A DNA stretch of 64,000 nt from [Clostridium] fimetarium (GTDB lineage: Bacteria > Bacillota > Clostridia > Lachnospirales > Lachnospiraceae): contig NZ_FOJI01000002.1 in the NCBI RefSeq assembly GCF_900111235.1, positions 124,001 through 188,000 of the forward strand, read 5' to 3'. Shown piece by piece: positions 44,867 through 55,956 of the stretch. The position numbers and the translations under genes were made by a program. The notes below the pieces were generated by a model, which was not told the DNA's origin, searched no databases, and saw only the letters and a list, made by a program, of their open reading frames with translations. Numbering within the stretch: position 1 is the stretch's first letter; each line of letters starts with the position of its first letter.

Positions 44867-47137
44867 ATGACAATAGATTTTTGTATGGATAAATATAAGA
44901 AAACAATAAAGGATTGCTGTAATGAGGAAATTTATTATGCGTTGTTGGAAATGACCAAAAATATGACAAGAGCTAGAGAAAAAGAATATTTTGATTCAAA
45001 GAAGAAAGTATATTATATTTCGGCAGAATTTCTAATTGGAAAGATTTTGTCAAACAATCTAATTAATCTTGGCATTTATCAAGACGTTAAAAAAATTCTT
45101 GAAGATAATGGAAAGTCAATGGATGAAATTGAGGAAATCGAAATTGAACCATCCCTTGGAAATGGAGGGTTGGGAAGACTCGCAGCTTGTTTCCTTGACT
45201 CCATGGCAACCATAGGCTTAAATGGAGATGGAATAGGTATCAACTATCACATGGGACTATTTAAACAGGTATTTGAAGGTCATCAGCAGATAGAAGAAGG
45301 AAATCCATGGATTCATAAAGAAGAAGACAAAAACTGGCTCAATAAAACAGAGATAACCTATGAAATCCAGTTTGGTGACCGTAAGGTAATATCAAGAATG
45401 TACGATATAGATATAATCGGTTATGAAAATCGTATTAATAAGCTACATTTATTTGATATTGATACTGTGGATGAGACAATTGTAAAAGATAAGGATATTG
45501 AGTTTGATAAAACCTGTATTGATAAGAATCTGACCCTGTTTCTATACCCTGATGACAGTGATGAAAAAGGAGAACTACTTAGAATTTACCAACAGTATTT
45601 CATGGTTAGCAATGGCGCAAGACTTATACTGGATGAATGTAAGAAAAAGGGATCTGATTTCCATAATCTCAATGAGTATGCGGCAATCCAGATTAATGAT
45701 ACCCATCCAACAATGATAATACCAGAATTGATTAGGCTTCTTGTGAAAGAAGGAATTGATATGGATGAGGCGATTTCTATTGTATCAAAGACTTGCGCTT
45801 ATACAAATCATACCATTCTTGCGGAAGCATTGGAAAAGTGGCCTCTTGACTATCTTGCGAAGGTAGTGCCTCAGCTGGTGGAAATCATTAAGTTACTTGA
45901 TAAAAAAGTACGTGACAAATATGATGATGAGTCAGTTTATATTATCGATAAAAAAAATAGGGTCCATATGGCCCATTTGGATATTCATTATGGTTACAGT
46001 GTCAATGGTGTTGCAAAACTTCATACAGATATACTCAAAAATAATGAACTTCATAATTTCTATAAAATATATCCTGATAAATTCAATAATAAAACAAATG
46101 GAATAACGTTTAGAAGATGGCTACTTCATTGTAATGAAAGACTTGCAGACTATATCGAAACATTGATAGGAAGTGAATTTAAAAAAGATGCAAGCAAGTT
46201 GGAGGATTTAAAAAAATATATAAATGATGATCAGGTTTTGAAAACATTGTTGGATATTAAACTTGAGAATAAAAAAGAGTTAAAGGCGTATTTGGAAAAG
46301 ACCCAGAACATCAGTATAGATGAAAATTCGATTTTTGATATTCAGATAAAGAGACTGCATGAATATAAGAGGCAGCAACTTAATGTATTATTTGTGATTA
46401 ATAAATATTTTGAGATTAAAAATGGAAGTAAACCGTCTACTCCTATTACGGTCATTTTCGGAGCGAAAGCAGCAAAGGCATATGTGATAGCAAAGGATAT
46501 TATCCACCTGATATTATGCTTGCAGGATTTAATCAATAATGACGAAGAGGTTAGCCCATACCTTAAGGTAGTAATGGTTGAAAATTATAATGTAAGTAAG
46601 GCTACAAAACTAATACCGGCCTGCGATATTTCAGAGCAGATATCCCTTGCATCCAAAGAGGCCAGTGGAACAGGAAACATGAAGCTGATGCTCAATGGCG
46701 CTATCACCCTTGGAACCATGGATGGTGCAAATGTAGAAATTGCACAATTGGTTGGTAATGAAAACATTTACACGTTTGGAGAGGGAAGCGAAGAAGTCAT
46801 CGAGCATTATAAAAATTCCGATTATGTTGCAAAGGATTTTTATGAAAAGGATGAACGAATTAAAAAGTGCGTTGACTTCATTATTTCTGACGAAATGCAA
46901 AAGATTGGAGACAAAGAATCTCTTAACAGATTATATTCAGAAATTATTAACAAAGACTGGTTTATGACACTTCTTGATTTTGATGACTATTTAAAACAAA
47001 AAGAAAAAGTTTTTGCTGACTATGAGGATAGAAAGTCATGGGCTCAAAAAATGATTACTAATATTAGCATGGCGGGATTCTTTTCTTCAGACAGAGCAAT
47101 CACAGAATACGAGAAAGATATCTGGAAAGTCTTTTAA
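44867..47137 (+). CDS. glgP: Glycogen/maltodextrin phosphorylase
   Basis: This 756-residue GT35 enzyme releases glucose-1-phosphate from alpha-1,4-glucans using pyridoxal phosphate. It has [27 protein letters not shown] near the N-terminus, [34 protein letters not shown] and, at the C-terminus, the cofactor region [28 protein letters not shown] with the PLP lysine. Length is slightly shorter than typical but no motif is missing. ATG 44867 follows AAGGA by 6 bases; an in-frame TTG at 44840 lies within the leader hairpin. With MalQ it converts imported maltodextrin to glucose and glucose-1-phosphate. Confidence 0.95.
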   Translation: MTIDFCMDKYKKTIKDCCNEEIYYALLEMTKNMTRAREKEYFDSKKKVYYISAEFLIGKILSNNLINLGIYQDVKKILEDNGKSMDEIEEIEIEPSLGNGGLGRLAACFLDSMATIGLNGDGIGINYHMGLFKQVFEGHQQIEEGNPWIHKEEDKNWLNKTEITYEIQFGDRKVISRMYDIDIIGYENRINKLHLFDIDTVDETIVKDKDIEFDKTCIDKNLTLFLYPDDSDEKGELLRIYQQYFMVSNGARLILDECKKKGSDFHNLNEYAAIQINDTHPTMIIPELIRLLVKEGIDMDEAISIVSKTCAYTNHTILAEALEKWPLDYLAKVVPQLVEIIKLLDKKVRDKYDDESVYIIDKKNRVHMAHLDIHYGYSVNGVAKLHTDILKNNELHNFYKIYPDKFNNKTNGITFRRWLLHCNERLADYIETLIGSEFKKDASKLEDLKKYINDDQVLKTLLDIKLENKKELKAYLEKTQNISIDENSIFDIQIKRLHEYKRQQLNVLFVINKYFEIKNGSKPSTPITVIFGAKAAKAYVIAKDIIHLILCLQDLINNDEEVSPYLKVVMVENYNVSKATKLIPACDISEQISLASKEASGTGNMKLMLNGAITLGTMDGANVEIAQLVGNENIYTFGEGSEEVIEHYKNSDYVAKDFYEKDERIKKCVDFIISDEMQKIGDKESLNRLYSEIINKDWFMTLLDFDDYLKQKEKVFADYEDRKSWAQKMITNISMAGFFSSDRAITEYEKDIWKVF

Positions 47138-47170
47138 AAGATTTTCCTTGCAATAACACCTTAATATGCA

Positions 47171-47219
47171 TAAACTAGAGTAGCAAACCTCCCATAGGCA
47201 GATTTGCTACTCTAGTTTA
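47171..47219. terminator. Perfect 17-bp hairpin after glgP
   Basis: Bases 47171-47187 (TAAACTAGAGTAGCAAA) pair perfectly with 47203-47219. No long T run follows, so it may be a weak terminator or a transcript-end stabiliser. The rest of the gap to the response regulator has no gene. Confidence 0.7.
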
Positions 47220-47346
47220 GAAATTTAGAGATTTAGAAATAATAAATTACAATATTCTTTATGATAAGTAGACAGTATGTATATGGTAGAACAATGAACC
47301 AAGGTCACTGTCCCGAGAGTGCTCAAATATACTAGGAGGTGTTGTG

Positions 47347-48861
47347 ATGTATAATATATTGGTTGTAGATGATGAAAAGATAGAAAGAAATGGAATTATA
47401 TTTCTTGTTAAAAAAATGGGGTTTGATTTGAGTGTTTATGAGGCTTCTAATGGACTAGAAGCCTTAGAAGCGTTGAAAGAACGTGATTTTGATATTTTAT
47501 TGACAGATGTTAAAATGCCATTTATGGATGGGATTGAACTGATTACGAATGCAATAACATTCTGTGATGATATGAAAATCATCATATTTAGCGGCTACAA
47601 TGAATTTGAGTATGCTAAGCTTGCAGTAAAACTTGGCGTTTCAGATTATATTTTGAAACCTGTCGATCCGGATGAATTTAAGAATACACTAAATAAAGTG
47701 ATCCGTGAGATTGATGATTTACAATTAGAAAAGGAAATTAAAATTGAAAGTTCTGAATATACAAAAGAGCATCTTCTTTATTCACTTCTTAATGGAGCAA
47801 ATGCGGAAAATGTTCAAAAAAAATGCGCGCGTCTCCTTGGTGAAAATATATGGAATTTGTATAATCGTATGCTTCTGCTTGAATTTAATTATGACGTGTT
47901 TGGTAAAAATATTATTGATTTTCAGAGTGAAGTTATGGATAAATTTAAATTTCATTTTCAGTATTTAAATCTCAATCAACAGCAGTCCATTTTGCTTCTA
48001 GATGGGGCAAAGAATACAGATGTCAGGCTGATTGCAGAAAATATACATGATATCATGGATGAACTTTATCACGAAAAATGCTACATTGCTGTTTCAGAGG
48101 TGATCAAAGACTATGCCAATCTTTCCAAATATCTGGAAGACTTGGACGCGCTAATGGAAAATAGATTTTACCAGGTGGATAACTATATCTTTATGGAAGA
48201 AGTATATAGTGAAGCCCCAGTTATTGTACAGATAGATGATGATATACTTATGAAGAAATTGAAGCAGGATATTAAGATGAAAGATATTGTAGGCATGAGA
48301 ATACATTTTGATTGCCTCTGTAATAAATATAGGTCAAAAACGAATTTTTCCCATATTTATATAAAATTTATCTTTTCGAATTTATTAAAAGATTTTTATG
48401 ATGCTATGCCAGATATGAATGAAGAATTTAACGGTGAAATCGATAGACTCTATAAATCTGTTGATTTTAGCTGTATCATGGAAATTGTAGATAAACATAT
48501 AGAAAGGCTAGAAAAGGCCTTTTTGATAAATCCAGTGAGTACACATAAGGAAATAGAGATTGTTAAAAAAAATATATATGAGCATTACAATGAGGAAATA
48601 GGGGTAGACCAGCTTGCACAGATGGTATATCTGACTCCAAGTTATCTCAGCTCTATTTTTAAAAAAGAAACTGGACAAAATCTTAATAAATTTATCAAGC
48701 AGTACAGGATGGAAAAGGCAAAACAGATGCTTGAGAATACAATGAAAAAGATTGTAAACATCAGTAAAGAAGTCGGATATCCGAATGTGTCTTATTTTTG
48801 TCAGAGCTTTAGGGAATACTTTGGCGTGAGTCCTGAGAAATTTAGAAGCAATGGTGGATGA
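47347..48861 (+). CDS. YesN-type response regulator with AraC output domain
   Basis: This 504-residue regulator has a receiver domain with NILVVDDEKIERNG and phosphoacceptor Asp54 (LLTDVKMPFMDG). A middle region of unknown fold follows, then a C-terminal AraC double HTH (IGVDQLAQMVYLTPSYLSSIFKKETGQNLNKFIKQYRM, NISKEVGYPNVSYFCQSFREYFGVSPEKFR). ATG 47347 lies 6-7 bases after AGGAGGT. Its stop overlaps the start region of the kinase gene downstream. It probably activates the ABC importer genes that follow, by family analogy. Confidence 0.93.
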   Translation: MYNILVVDDEKIERNGIIFLVKKMGFDLSVYEASNGLEALEALKERDFDILLTDVKMPFMDGIELITNAITFCDDMKIIIFSGYNEFEYAKLAVKLGVSDYILKPVDPDEFKNTLNKVIREIDDLQLEKEIKIESSEYTKEHLLYSLLNGANAENVQKKCARLLGENIWNLYNRMLLLEFNYDVFGKNIIDFQSEVMDKFKFHFQYLNLNQQQSILLLDGAKNTDVRLIAENIHDIMDELYHEKCYIAVSEVIKDYANLSKYLEDLDALMENRFYQVDNYIFMEEVYSEAPVIVQIDDDILMKKLKQDIKMKDIVGMRIHFDCLCNKYRSKTNFSHIYIKFIFSNLLKDFYDAMPDMNEEFNGEIDRLYKSVDFSCIMEIVDKHIERLEKAFLINPVSTHKEIEIVKKNIYEHYNEEIGVDQLAQMVYLTPSYLSSIFKKETGQNLNKFIKQYRMEKAKQMLENTMKKIVNISKEVGYPNVSYFCQSFREYFGVSPEKFRSNGG

Positions 48862-48862
48862 G

Positions 48863-50545
48863 ATGAAAAATACGAAGTTAAAGTACAAACTTGGGCTTAT
48901 TTATTTAGTTACAAGCATCCTTCCCATTATGGTACTGTTCTCTTTTTCTTATTTCCAGATAAAAAAAATGTTGATGGAAAAGGATACAAAGACCATACAG
49001 ACTTTTCTTTATCAGTCGACGGAAGTTGTTGATAACCAGATACAAATATATGATAATCTTTCAAATTATATATCATTTAATGAGACAATATCTAGAATTG
49101 TAAGTTATGACTATAAAAGTAATTATGAAATGTATAACCAGTTTGTAAATATTATGGATCCGATGCTAGCATCACTCAAGTACTTTCATAATGATGTAAA
49201 TAAGGTCACTATATATACGGATAAGGATATCAAACATGATGAAACCATTGCACCGATATCAGAAATATCGGGTAAATGGTGGTTTAACGATGCCTGCAAT
49301 AAAAGTGATCTCGAGTGGTATGCGGACAATGATAGTAAAATACTCTTTTCTGCCAGGAAAATGCCCATGCTTGATAAAAGCAACATGTTGGGTATTTTAT
49401 ATATCGGTGTTGATTATAATAAGGTATTTGATACCTACACACAGAATATAGATGATAATTATGGCGTTTTTGTGACGGATGAAAACGGTAATGTTATATA
49501 TGAATATAGCAAGTTCCAGGATGAATTTCAGGATATGCAGCTTGATTACGGGCAGCTTGCCAACACAGGAAACAATAGTAAGTATCTAATCATCAATGAA
49601 AAATCAGACTCGACGAACTGGACGGCATGGATGTACAAGCCTAAAAGTCTTGTCATACAGTCTGTACAACCGATGATGACAATGATGTTGGTTACTTTTA
49701 TACTTAGCATTAGTGCAGCAACAATGGCAATCCTTTCTTTATCAAAGCTTGTTACAAAAAGAATTGGAAAACTCAAGGATAATATGAAAGAAGTTGAAAA
49801 AGGAAACTTTGTAATTTGGGTAAAAAAAGGACAAAATGATGAAATTGGTGAACTAATAGATGGATTTGGCAATATGATTGTCCGTATACAAAATCTAATT
49901 AGTGAGGTGTATGAGGCTAAAATAAATCAGAAAGAATATGAAATGAGAGCCTTAAGAGCACAGATAAATCCACATTTTTTGTATAATTCATTATCCCTCA
50001 TTAATTGGAAAGCCCTAGAATTAGGAGAAAATGATATCAGCCAGATTACACTTGCTTTATCAAATTATTATAGGACATCCCTAAACAAAGGGGGGAATAC
50101 ACTTAGTCTGGAAATGGAATTAAGTAATGTAAAATCCTATCTTCAGATACAGTCTATGATGCATGACAATAATTTCGATATCGAAATAAATGTGGAGGAG
50201 CAGATACTACAATGCGAAACACTGAATCTATTATTACAACCCCTTGTTGAAAATGCAATCAACCATGGAATTGATCTTAAACTGGAAGGAAGAGGGAAAA
50301 TAACAATCACAGGAAAACTGCAGGATGGTCTGGTTTATTTGAAAATAGAAGACAATGGCGTAGGTATGGATCAAGAAACACTGAAGAACTACCTGAATCA
50401 GAATTCGAGTGGCTATGGTGCAAAAAATGTTAATCAGAGGATAATCCTATATTATGGAGAAGCATATGAAATGAAAGTTGAGAGCGGAGTGAATCAAGGA
50501 ACTCAAATAACAATTGTGTTCCCAGCCCGAAAGTATCAAGGATAA
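48863..50545 (+). CDS. LytS/YesM-type sensor histidine kinase
   Basis: This roughly 560-residue membrane kinase has one helix near residues 10-30, an extracytoplasmic sensor domain of about 240 residues (cache-like), a second helix near 270-290 and a HAMP linker (KLVTKRIGKLKDNMKEVEKGNF). The His_kinase box RAQINPHFLYNSLSLINW has His371. The ATPase domain carries LLLQPLVENAINHG and DNGVGM. The preferred ATG at 48863 follows GGTGGA; ATG 48851 overlaps the regulator stop. It pairs with the preceding regulator. Confidence 0.92.
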   Translation: MKNTKLKYKLGLIYLVTSILPIMVLFSFSYFQIKKMLMEKDTKTIQTFLYQSTEVVDNQIQIYDNLSNYISFNETISRIVSYDYKSNYEMYNQFVNIMDPMLASLKYFHNDVNKVTIYTDKDIKHDETIAPISEISGKWWFNDACNKSDLEWYADNDSKILFSARKMPMLDKSNMLGILYIGVDYNKVFDTYTQNIDDNYGVFVTDENGNVIYEYSKFQDEFQDMQLDYGQLANTGNNSKYLIINEKSDSTNWTAWMYKPKSLVIQSVQPMMTMMLVTFILSISAATMAILSLSKLVTKRIGKLKDNMKEVEKGNFVIWVKKGQNDEIGELIDGFGNMIVRIQNLISEVYEAKINQKEYEMRALRAQINPHFLYNSLSLINWKALELGENDISQITLALSNYYRTSLNKGGNTLSLEMELSNVKSYLQIQSMMHDNNFDIEINVEEQILQCETLNLLLQPLVENAINHGIDLKLEGRGKITITGKLQDGLVYLKIEDNGVGMDQETLKNYLNQNSSGYGAKNVNQRIILYYGEAYEMKVESGVNQGTQITIVFPARKYQG

Positions 50546-50678
50546 AGTATATAAAAATTCTCAATAAAAGAAAAGTGATATGTTTCATAGATTTCTTATA
50601 TTTATAAATTCATCATTCAAATTTATAATAAGTATATACAAAATTATTAATAAATTATAAATTTGGAGGAGGATTTAA

Positions 50679-51926
50679 ATGAAAATGAAAAAGATTATGG
50701 TATTGTTCTTGATAACAGCAATCTGCGTTACATCTGTTTTTGGATGTGGAAAAAGTAATAGCACATCGACAGAAACTCAGGCGGTAGTAAAAGCAACGGT
50801 AAAAGTATGGGGACCAGCTGAAGATCAGTCAACTGAGCAAGGCCAATGGTTGCAGACAATGTGTGATAAATTCAATGCAGAACATCCGGAATGGGATATT
50901 ACATATGAATATTCGGTTTGTTCAGAGGGTGATGTTGCAAAAACAATTCCTCAAGATCCAAGTAATTCAGGAGATGTTTATTTCTTTGCAAATGACCAGA
51001 TCCAAACATTGATTGATGCAAATGCAATTTCTAAAATTGGTGGAGAAACAGCAGATTATGTTAAGAGTACAAACTCAAGTGCAATTGTTGATTCAGTCTC
51101 TGTAGATGGTAATATCTATGGTGTTCCATTTACAACAAATACTTGGTTTATGTATTATGATAAAAGTAAATTTACAGAAGCAGACGTAAAAAATCTTGAT
51201 ACAATGCTTACTAAGAAAAAAGTTGCATTTCCACTTACAACTGCTTGGTATGTTGCATCTTTCTATCTTGCAAACGGATGCACAATGTTTGATGATGGAA
51301 AAAACAACGCCGCTGGCATTAGCTTTGCTGGAGATAAAGGAGTAGCAGTTACAAAATATCTTGTAAATCTTGCTAAAAATAGTAACTTTGTAAATGATGC
51401 AGACGGAGTTGGTATTGCAGGACTTCGAGATGGAAGCATAAGTGCAATGTTCTCTGGATCTTGGGATTATAAAAGTGTTAAGGGAATACTTGGCGATAAT
51501 TTTGCAGCAAAAGAGCTTCCAACGATTACAATCGATGGTAAGCAACAGCAATTGAAATCATTTGCAGGTTCAAAAGCAATTGGTGTAAATCCAAATTGTA
51601 AGAACCCACAGATTGCAGTCGCACTTGCAAAATATCTTGGAAGTAAAGATGCACAGAGTGAACATTATAAGTTAAGAAGCGTAATTCCTTGTAATACAGA
51701 ATTACTAAATACATCAGAAATCAAAGCAGATGTGTTGGTTACAGCTCAGAATAATACATTTGAAAAAACATCAGTAATGCAACCATTTGTAACTGGAATG
51801 AATAACTTCTGGACACCAGCAGAAAATTTTGGTAAATCGATTGTAAATGGTGAAATAACTCTTGATAATGCAGCTGATAAAACAACGGCATTTAATAAGG
51901 CAATTAATACAGCTGGAGTAAACTAA
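50679..51926 (+). CDS. Maltose/maltodextrin-type sugar-binding lipoprotein
   Basis: This 415-residue extracellular solute-binding protein of family 1 (MalE-like) has a signal peptide ending in a lipobox (SVFGC, Cys near residue 23). VKVWGPAEDQSTEQGQWLQTMCDKFNAEHPEW and later IYGVPFTTNTWFMYYDKSKF and IPCNTELLN are typical. It delivers maltodextrin to the permeases downstream, which is inferred from the malQ-glgP context. AGGAGGAGG precedes the ATG. A hairpin after the stop separates it from the permease genes. Confidence 0.9.
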   Translation: MKMKKIMVLFLITAICVTSVFGCGKSNSTSTETQAVVKATVKVWGPAEDQSTEQGQWLQTMCDKFNAEHPEWDITYEYSVCSEGDVAKTIPQDPSNSGDVYFFANDQIQTLIDANAISKIGGETADYVKSTNSSAIVDSVSVDGNIYGVPFTTNTWFMYYDKSKFTEADVKNLDTMLTKKKVAFPLTTAWYVASFYLANGCTMFDDGKNNAAGISFAGDKGVAVTKYLVNLAKNSNFVNDADGVGIAGLRDGSISAMFSGSWDYKSVKGILGDNFAAKELPTITIDGKQQQLKSFAGSKAIGVNPNCKNPQIAVALAKYLGSKDAQSEHYKLRSVIPCNTELLNTSEIKADVLVTAQNNTFEKTSVMQPFVTGMNNFWTPAENFGKSIVNGEITLDNAADKTTAFNKAINTAGVN

Positions 51927-51938
51927 CTTTTAAATACG

Positions 51939-51993
51939 GGCTGCCGTCAAGCTGTTTTGTAGAAATATAAAATAGTTAACGGTAGCCTTTTAT
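51939..51993 (+). terminator. Attenuator-like hairpin between binding protein and permease genes
   Basis: GGCTGCCGT (51939-51947) pairs with ACGGTAGCC (51979-51987), with one G-T pair and a 31-base loop, followed by TTTTATTT. Such hairpins are often used to lower permease expression relative to the binding protein. Confidence 0.65.
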
Positions 51994-52066
51994 TTACGCA
52001 AAGCATAGTTTCTATGGAAGTTTGCATTTAGGACTTATACAAAATTTACGGAAGGGAGCGTCTACT

Positions 52067-53392
52067 ATGAAGAATGCATTGTTAAAAGGAGATCTATTCA
52101 CTAGATTATCATTTTTTATTATGGGCTTTGGAAATATTTTAAGAAAGCAAATCATAAAGGGTCTACTTTTTTTGAGTATAGAAATAGGATATATCATATT
52201 CATGATAGGATCAGGTTTTAACAATATTGCCAGGCTTATTAGCCTTGGAGGGAAAGAGCAGGGAGAGGTTTGGAATGAAGCACTAGGTATCTATGAATAT
52301 ACCAAAGGGGATAGTTCTTTACTTATTTTACTATACGGGATTGCAACCTTATTTCTATTCGCAGGTTTTTTTCTTTTATGGATCACTGCTATAAAAAGTG
52401 CATATAATGTACAGATTTTGAAAAAACAAGAAAAGCATATAAATACTTTCTTAGAAGATATCAAAAGCCTTTTTAATGAGAATTTGCATAAACTTTTATT
52501 AACGTTTCCAACAATTTCTATTATCGCTTTTACAATACTTCCGTTGGTATTTATGACCAGTATGGCATTTACAAATTATAGTAAGATTGATAATCATCTG
52601 AATATATTCAACTGGGTAGGACTTAAAAACTTTGCATGGATTGTAAATCTAAATGATTCATTTGGACAGACATTTTGGTCTGTACTTGGATGGACACTTG
52701 TTTGGGCTGTTTTGGCAACAATATTAAATTACATTTTAGGGATGGTTCTTGCGTTGGTAATCAATCGAAAAGACACCAAAATAAAAGCGTTCTGGAGATT
52801 TTGCTTCGTGCTTTCTGTAGCAGTACCACAGTTTGTGTCTTTACTGGTAATTAGAAGTATGCTCAAGCCCGATGGTATTATAAATGTACTGTTAAAGAGC
52901 TCTGAAATTATCGACAAATCACTGCCGTTCTTTTCTGATGCAACATGGGCAAGGGCTACCGTAATTATAGTTAATCTTTGGGTAGGTATTCCATTTACCA
53001 TGCTTCAGGTGACTGGCATTCTTCAAAATATTCCGGTTGAATTATATGAAGCAGCGAAAGTGGACGGAGCCGGACCAGTAAAAAGATTCATTAAAATTAC
53101 GATTCCATACATGTTGTTTGTAACGACACCTTATTTGATCATTACATTTACTGCAAATATCAATAATTTTAATGTAATTTACCTTCTTACCAAAGGGGAG
53201 CCAATACAAGCAGGTGCGACCGCAGGAAAGACCGATTTACTTGTTACGTGGCTGTATAAACTGACGGTAGAAAACCAATATTATAATCTTGGTGCAGTAA
53301 TAGGTATTATGACATTTATTATACTTGCTATTGGATCGCTACTGGCTTACAGACGTACTGGTTCTTATAAGAATGAGGAGGGATTTCAATGA
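52067..53392 (+). CDS. ABC sugar transporter permease, MalF-like
   Basis: This 441-residue membrane protein has a long N-terminal part with extra helices, followed by a binding-protein-dependent permease domain. The EAA loop is LYEAAKVDGAGPVKRFIKITIPYM, which contacts the ATPase. The extra N-terminal helices and a periplasmic loop agree with MalF of maltose importers. ATG 52067 follows GGGAG; a longer frame from 52022 lacks a site. The ATPase is not encoded nearby. Confidence 0.9.
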   Translation: MKNALLKGDLFTRLSFFIMGFGNILRKQIIKGLLFLSIEIGYIIFMIGSGFNNIARLISLGGKEQGEVWNEALGIYEYTKGDSSLLILLYGIATLFLFAGFFLLWITAIKSAYNVQILKKQEKHINTFLEDIKSLFNENLHKLLLTFPTISIIAFTILPLVFMTSMAFTNYSKIDNHLNIFNWVGLKNFAWIVNLNDSFGQTFWSVLGWTLVWAVLATILNYILGMVLALVINRKDTKIKAFWRFCFVLSVAVPQFVSLLVIRSMLKPDGIINVLLKSSEIIDKSLPFFSDATWARATVIIVNLWVGIPFTMLQVTGILQNIPVELYEAAKVDGAGPVKRFIKITIPYMLFVTTPYLIITFTANINNFNVIYLLTKGEPIQAGATAGKTDLLVTWLYKLTVENQYYNLGAVIGIMTFIILAIGSLLAYRRTGSYKNEEGFQ

Positions 53393-54234
53393 TAAAAAAG
53401 AAAATCACGAATACGGTTGTTCATGTTTTTTTGGCAATTTTTGCTTTTATCTGGGTTGCCCCACTAATTTGGATATTGATTACCAGTTTTAGGGCACAGA
53501 AAGGTTCTTATGTATCCACTTTACTTCCACAGAGTCTTACCTTAAATAATTATATCAAATTATTTACAGATACTGATATTCTAAACTTTCCGAAAATGTT
53601 TATGAATACAATGATTATAGCTATTTTCTCATGTATTGTGACCACATTTTTTGTGCTTTCGGTTGCGTATTGTATGTCAAGACTGCGATTTAGGGTTAGA
53701 AAACCATTTATGAATATAGCCATGATTCTTGGATTGTTTCCTGGTTTTATGTCAATGGTTGCAGTTTATTATATTTTAAAATCGGTTGGACTTTCAGAAG
53801 GTTCTATGATTAGGGTTGCACTTATTCTTGTATATTCAGGTGGAGCAGGGCTCCAGTTTTACATAGCGAAAGGATTTTTTGACACCATTCCTAAAACAAT
53901 TGATGAAGCAGCTTATATTGATGGTGCAAACAAATTCCAAATATTTATAAAAATTACAATGCCTCTTAGTAAACCCATAATTGTGTACACGATACTGACT
54001 TCCTTTATAGCGCCATGGATTGATTTTATTTTCGCAAAGGTTATCTGCAGGGCAAATGCTGATTATTATACGGTTGCATTGGGCTTATGGCAGATGCTTG
54101 AAAAAGAGTATGTGGATAACTGGTACACTTGTTTTGCAGCTGGCGCAGTTTGTATTTCTATTCCAATTGCTATATTGTTTTTATTGATGCAGAAATGCTA
54201 TAATGAGAGTATATCAGGTGCAGTAAAAGGATAA
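53389..54234 (+). CDS. ABC sugar transporter permease, MalG-like
   Basis: This 281-residue permease has six predicted helices and the EAA loop TIDEAAYIDGANKFQIFIKITMPLSKP. The start overlaps the end of the preceding permease by 4 bases (ATGA type), which shows coupling, and it forms the heterodimer partner. Sequence features (TSFRAQKGSYVSTLLPQSLTLNNYIKLF, final short helix) fit MalG. Confidence 0.92.
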   Translation: MIKKKITNTVVHVFLAIFAFIWVAPLIWILITSFRAQKGSYVSTLLPQSLTLNNYIKLFTDTDILNFPKMFMNTMIIAIFSCIVTTFFVLSVAYCMSRLRFRVRKPFMNIAMILGLFPGFMSMVAVYYILKSVGLSEGSMIRVALILVYSGGAGLQFYIAKGFFDTIPKTIDEAAYIDGANKFQIFIKITMPLSKPIIVYTILTSFIAPWIDFIFAKVICRANADYYTVALGLWQMLEKEYVDNWYTCFAAGAVCISIPIAILFLLMQKCYNESISGAVKG

Positions 54235-54257
54235 AAACAGTAGATGGAGTATTGATT

Positions 54258-55934
54258 ATGAGGAAAAAGGTTGGAGCGATATTAATGATAGTTATGATAT
54301 TATTGGAAGGCTGTGACAAAACACAATCCCAAAGTAATATCTTAAGTGAAACGTCATGCGACGAACAGATGGAATATGCTATGACAACACCATTCGGGAA
54401 ATATCCGGAACTGATTACCTATACACTTGGGAAAATGACCAGTACCAATAACTCCAACATGCCGGAAGGCGATACTTATGAAGATAATGCTTATACCAGG
54501 TATATCAAATCCTGTATAAATGTTCAAAATAAAGATTTGTTTGAACAAAACGATACACAATACAATACAATTGTATCTATGGCAATGGCAACCAAAAATC
54601 TTCCAGATGTGATGGTGGTTAGCAATTATGATGATTTACAAAAGCTCGTTGAGAATGATGCGATTGAAGACCTGAGTGAAAGTTTTGATAAATGCACCAG
54701 TGATAAAATAAAGGATATTTATAGTAGTTATGGCTCGGATTTGATGAATAAGGTTACTTTTGATGGTAAAATCATGGCAATTCCTGAGACCAATATTGAT
54801 AATGGTCCGAATCTTGTCTGGCTTAGAAAAGACTGGATGGATAACTTAGGACTTGCGGCACCTACAACTGTAAAAGACGTAGAGAATATTGTCAGGGAGT
54901 TTGTTCAAAATGATCCAGGAAATAACGGAACGGGAAAGACGATTGGACTTGTATGTGATACAGCACTTTCTGGTGAGGAAGGTTACAGTGGAGAGTATCT
55001 ATTTGATCTTGTATTTGCCAATTTTGGATCATTTCCGAGACAATGGATTAAGGATGATAATGGAAAGGTTGTCTATGGATCTATAACACAGCAGGCAAAA
55101 AACACACTGGAGTATATGAGTGGTTTATACAAGGAGGGGATTTTAGATAAAGATTTCCTACTGAGGACAAATACCAATATTATACAATTGATTGAGGAAG
55201 GGAAATGCGGTTCGTTTTTTGGACCATGGTGGGCGCCTAATAATCCATTGATTAAAGCGGTATCAAATAATCCGGATGCCGATTGGCAACCTTATCTGAT
55301 TGCAACAGATTCAAGCGGAAATGTAAGCTATCACAGCCAGAATCCCGTATACAAATATGTTGTTGTTCGTAAAGGCTATGAACACCCAGAAATTGCTGCA
55401 AAAATCGTCAGTATTATGTTTGATAAAATACGTTATCAATGTGATGATTCAGAAGAGTTTATAAAATATTTTCAGCTAAATGTGGAGCCTACAGCAAGGC
55501 CACTCGCAATTAATGTGGATTATAATAATGCACTTGATATCTGTTTTCATGAGCTGAAGAGTACGCTTACGTCAGAGACGCAGGAAAGTAAGCTAATGCT
55601 TTTGGAAGATTCCTATTATAAATCATGTAAGGCATTTCTTGATAATGAGCAAAAAGCTACACCAGATCAATGGGCGGCCTATGTTTCACGAATAGAGGCC
55701 TGTTCACTTATAACATCTATCAAGGTAAAAAAAGTACAGTCTCTGTTTTTTGGAACCACACAGACCATGAAAACAGAATGGTGGAAGCTTAAGGAAAAGG
55801 AAAATCAGGCATACTTGAAAATCGTATGCGGAGAGGAACCGTTATCTTATTTTGATCTGTTTGTAAATAGCTGGCTTGAGGAAGGCGGACAGAAAATAAC
55901 TGACGAAGTGCAAAAAGCGGTGGCTGACAATTGA
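54258..55934 (+). CDS. Second sugar-binding lipoprotein, LipO/YtcQ type
   Basis: This 558-residue binding lipoprotein has a signal peptide and lipobox (MILLEGC). The LVWLRKDWMDNLGLAAPTTVKDVENIVREF segment is typical of the large LipO/YtcQ-type binding proteins that usually pair with YtcP/LplB permeases. It lacks such partners here and ends the importer operon. It may serve another substrate or feed the sensor kinase. ATG 54258 follows ATGGAG by 8 bases. Confidence 0.85.
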   Translation: MRKKVGAILMIVMILLEGCDKTQSQSNILSETSCDEQMEYAMTTPFGKYPELITYTLGKMTSTNNSNMPEGDTYEDNAYTRYIKSCINVQNKDLFEQNDTQYNTIVSMAMATKNLPDVMVVSNYDDLQKLVENDAIEDLSESFDKCTSDKIKDIYSSYGSDLMNKVTFDGKIMAIPETNIDNGPNLVWLRKDWMDNLGLAAPTTVKDVENIVREFVQNDPGNNGTGKTIGLVCDTALSGEEGYSGEYLFDLVFANFGSFPRQWIKDDNGKVVYGSITQQAKNTLEYMSGLYKEGILDKDFLLRTNTNIIQLIEEGKCGSFFGPWWAPNNPLIKAVSNNPDADWQPYLIATDSSGNVSYHSQNPVYKYVVVRKGYEHPEIAAKIVSIMFDKIRYQCDDSEEFIKYFQLNVEPTARPLAINVDYNNALDICFHELKSTLTSETQESKLMLLEDSYYKSCKAFLDNEQKATPDQWAAYVSRIEACSLITSIKVKKVQSLFFGTTQTMKTEWWKLKEKENQAYLKIVCGEEPLSYFDLFVNSWLEEGGQKITDEVQKAVADN

Positions 55935-55956
55935 GTAAGACGAAACTGTTATTATA

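Noticed and set aside
51093-51551. 152-codon minus-strand frame in the maltodextrin-binding protein gene
   Set aside because: Antisense shadow without start signals inside a well-identified gene.
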